Positions 7,101-8,300 of a stretch of DNA of 8,300 nucleotides are shown in pieces. A model generated the notes under the pieces. The model was not told the origin of the DNA. It did no database searches and saw only the letters and a program-made list of their open reading frames with translations. The translations under genes were made by a program, and so were the position numbers. How positions within the stretch are numbered: the stretch's first letter is position 1; the number at the start of each line of letters is the position of its first letter. The stretch is from Aquirhabdus sp. (GTDB taxonomy: Bacteria > Pseudomonadota > Gammaproteobacteria > Pseudomonadales > Moraxellaceae), in the NCBI GenBank assembly GCA_030150595.1, contig JASLFQ010000169.1:1-8300 (forward strand). The letters are read 5' to 3'.

Positions 7101-7233
7101 GATTCCTTTGTCACACAGTGTATTTTGGGGGCCGATGGCAATCGTGATCATGGGGGGATTATTGGCTGGAACCCTATTGACCATTATGGTTGTCCCCGCA
7201 CTTTATGCCGCATGGTTTAAAGTCAAAGTATAA
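4192..7233 (+). CDS. RND multidrug-type efflux permease (HAE1 family)
   Basis: The product is 1013 residues, full length for the family. It is the inner-membrane, proton-driven engine of the pump. The first helix is at about residues 14-32. EDPTFDIPAISITVAWPGA (40-58) opens the first porter domain. Helices 2-7 run from about 337 to 543, followed by the second periplasmic region and a last helix group from about 861 to the end. The proton-relay pair D403-D404 lies in GLLVDDAIIAVE, the form found in drug-type (HAE) rather than heavy-metal permeases. In the last helix group Arg925 (MVMRNSVIL) sits where AcrB has Lys940. R955 and T962 match AcrB Arg971 and Thr978. An AGGGG site (4180-4184) lies 7 bases before the ATG. 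Overall it resembles the TriC/MexK side of the family more than AcrB, judged from remembered sequences. Substrates are unknown. Confidence 0.95.
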   Translation: MKSFNLSLWAVQHRALVLFLIISSLIGGIVSFNKLGRSEDPTFDIPAISITVAWPGATAQQVQDQVINPIEAKLQEIDGFYYTRTFSRQGYGGIFLSMQGGMTSAQLHEAWYQARKKIGDIRSSLPAGVMDPSINDEYSDVYTALFAIQSNDLSPAEVLDNAELIKRQLQHVPDIKKVDILGQQEEKIYVEFSSKRFAALGINPQTIYSALQQQNNINPAGMTDTHSDRVFVRVDGAYHTVADVANTSINAGGHLLKLSDIATVKSGYLDPANYTVRYQGRPALTIGVTMQPAANIITFGHNLDSAIATIKQQMPLGLEITKYDDQPKIVGDSVWEFERSFIEALVIVLIVSFLSLGFRSGLVVAASVPLVLAIVAIAMYFKGWNLDRISLGSLIIALGLLVDDAIIAVELMSIKMAQGWDKIKAATFAYSSTAFPMLTGTLITVAGFMPVGFAHSNAGQYAGGIFWILGTALIASWLVAVIFTPYLGVVLLSDQPTKAHDPYDRPLFKRLRRLIAYCVDYKWWVIGGSFACFVIAIAGMSLVQNQFFPTTSRNELIVELRMRQGSSFVATQNEVIKLEKVLANNRDVTHVTSYTGGGAARFFLSLQPELPNAGFAQIVVLTPDMAARERVRSQLLKIFNDNIQFPLARGRVQRLEFGPPVGFPVQFRVVGSDPEKVRGIADQVLATVKQSPLVRDTQLEWGEKVRTVHIHVNQDKARLLGISSHDIANTVQTLLDGLPVTQIPHGETQIDVVMRALPQERGAIDDLADVTLPSTSGALVPLSQVATVSYDEEDPVLWRRSREINLSVMSDLADGVQAPYASDKIMQTLTPIIKQLPAGYRIEEGGAVEENDIANAAIAKILPVMLLVTLLLLMMQLHSFAKTTMVFLTAPLGMIGVVPALLVFNAPFGFVALIGVIALSGMVMRNSVILVDQIDHDIAAGQSPAQAIIEATIRRSRPVVLTALTAFLAMIPLSHSVFWGPMAIVIMGGLLAGTLLTIMVVPALYAAWFKVKV

Positions 7234-7334
7234 AATGTTGTGCTGAAAATAAACTATTTGTGTTTTAGTCAATATTAGCTAAGACGCAAATGGTTTAAGC
7301 AAGTTTAGCTTACGAGTCGCACGAGTTGTTTTGA
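7234..7334. other. Convergent intergenic gap, no strong terminator
   Basis: This 101-bp gap separates the converging ends of the permease and kinase genes. Two overlapping weak stems can be drawn: AGCTAA (7277-7282) with TTAGCT (7305-7310), and TAAGC (7296-7300) with GCTTA (7308-7312). They are mutually exclusive and neither has a T-run after it, so they are not convincing intrinsic terminators. Also visible is a short direct repeat, ACGAGT-CGC-ACGAGT, at about 7312-7326. Its meaning is unknown. Confidence 0.4.
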
Positions 7335-8300
7335 TTACGACGATGAGGGTGCGCTCCAACATTCAATCGTTGCGCATGTACCCTGATTTTCGGATGACAG
7401 TGTTAGTCTGAAATCATGTAAACGCGTAATTGCAGTCACAATGCTTAGACCTAATCCTAGGCCAGGTAAGTGATGAGCCTGTTCGCTGCGATAAAAAGGC
7501 TGTGTGACCACCTGAATGTCCTTGCTGGCAATACCGATTCCACTATCAGCAACCTCAATACGAGGCCCTTGACTATCAACAATTAGCTTTAAATTCACTT
7601 TGCCGCCTTCGGGGGTGAATTTGATGGCGTTGTCGAGAAGGTTGACGATGGCTTCAAAGAGTAATCCACCATCGCCAAAAATTTGTGGTGCATGATGAGG
7701 AAGGCTTAGGGTAAATTTGATATTTTTATCATCAGCCAGTGGTGCATAAAGCTCTTGTGCCTGACGTAAGATCGGGGGTAAATCTAGGTTTGCAAAGCCA
7801 GATCGTCGTGTCAGACTTGAAATCTCTGAGATACGCATGAGCGCCCGAAAACGTACTAATAACGCATCTGTCTCTGCAACGGATTGTTCAAGCATGACAC
7901 GGTTGATTGAATCCTCTGGCATTTGTGATTGCGCGCGATAGAGCAGGGCGCGAAGCCTAGTCAGTGGCGTACGCAGATCGTGTGCAATACTGTCTGAAGC
8001 GCCTTTGACATCCATCATCAGCCGTTCAAGAGCATCGAGCATGCGATTGGTGATTTGTGCCAACATATCTAGTTCGTCATGATTCTCTGCGATTGGAAGG
8101 CGTCGATGAATGTCTCCATGCATGATCAGGTCGCTAACTTGCTGAATTTCACGAATACGGCGGATGGGGCGTACGCTCAATGCGAAACCAAATATAGTCA
8201 CAATCATGACGACACATACGGATCCTGCTAGCGCGCTTAACAGAATATGGCGAGTTTCGGTGATTACGGATTCATCACGGCCGATGACTAAAATAGTACC
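7335..8300 (-). CDS. Sensor histidine kinase, C-terminal 321 residues (cut by window edge)
   Basis: The frame is open to the right edge, so the true start lies outside. The ATG at 8207 is inside the second membrane helix and is not the start. Residues are numbered from the window edge. About 1-22 look like the end of a periplasmic sensing loop. A helix at about 23-42 follows, then a HAMP domain (about 43-96). The dimerisation domain carries the phosphoacceptor His107 in SIAHDLRTPLTRLR. The ATP-binding domain shows the N box LLDNAIKF (221-228), G1 box DSGIGI (252-257), F box FYR (269-271) and G2 box GLGLGLS (280-286). All key residues are present, so it should be active. Such kinases phosphorylate a response regulator, normally encoded just upstream, which here would lie beyond the edge. 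It converges on the pump operon. Control of either RND system is possible but not shown, and the signal is unknown. Confidence 0.93.
   Translation of the reverse strand, partial: GTILVIGRDESVITETRHILLSALAGSVCVVMIVTIFGFALSVRPIRRIREIQQVSDLIMHGDIHRRLPIAENHDELDMLAQITNRMLDALERLMMDVKGASDSIAHDLRTPLTRLRALLYRAQSQMPEDSINRVMLEQSVAETDALLVRFRALMRISEISSLTRRSGFANLDLPPILRQAQELYAPLADDKNIKFTLSLPHHAPQIFGDGGLLFEAIVNLLDNAIKFTPEGGKVNLKLIVDSQGPRIEVADSGIGIASKDIQVVTQPFYRSEQAHHLPGLGLGLSIVTAITRLHDFRLTLSSENQGTCATIECWSAPSSS

Noticed and set aside
7277..7312. Terminator between the permease and the kinase
   Set aside because: The possible stems are only 5-6 bp, exclude each other, and have no T-run after them on either strand.
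8205..8207. ATG as the start of the histidine kinase
   Set aside because: The frame stays open for 31 more codons to the window edge and this Met is inside the second membrane helix, so the gene is cut by the edge and starts outside.
1..8300. Mobile element, CRISPR array, tRNA or other RNA gene
   Set aside because: No transposase or integrase frame, no regularly spaced long repeats and no recognisable tRNA arms were found. The repeats at 255-324 are too few and too short for an array.

Overview
The window is a chromosomal-type efflux locus from a Gram-negative bacterium. The tripartite envelope pump genes, lipoprotein signal peptides and HAMP/HisKA sensor kinase show this. Protein style and a moderate GC content with AT-rich gaps fit a gammaproteobacterium, perhaps Moraxellaceae such as Acinetobacter and its relatives. 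The genus is inferred and could be wrong.

Layout. Bases 1-198 (minus) hold the first 66 residues of one RND efflux permease that runs off the left edge. Bases 199-724 are a long AT-rich gap with no convincing gene. Near its left end is a repeat cluster built on a perfect 11-bp inverted repeat (270-280/290-300), upstream of that permease. Bases 725-1429 (minus) encode a TetR-family regulator. It is divergent from a three-gene plus-strand operon: an outer-membrane channel lipoprotein (1491-3005), a periplasmic adaptor (3008-4195) and an inner-membrane RND permease of the HAE1 type (4192-7233). The operon genes are 2 bp apart and then overlap by 4 bp. After a 101-bp convergent gap, a sensor histidine kinase (7335-8300, minus) runs off the right edge.

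How it works together. The operon encodes all three parts of a proton-driven pump spanning both membranes. The 61-bp gap between the regulator and the channel gene holds a near-consensus plus-strand promoter (TTGACA, 16 bp, TATGAT), with a perfect 12-bp palindrome at the expected start of transcription. The simplest reading is that the TetR protein represses both the pump and itself, and releases DNA when a pump substrate binds. The left-edge permease belongs to a different RND subfamily, so at least two RND systems adjoin here. The kinase probably works with a response regulator outside the window, and its target cannot be told from this sequence.

No RNA gene, mobile element or CRISPR array was seen. 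Most of the content belongs to known families. The parts most worth checking are the regulatory DNA elements and the pairing of two RND systems with two kinds of regulator.
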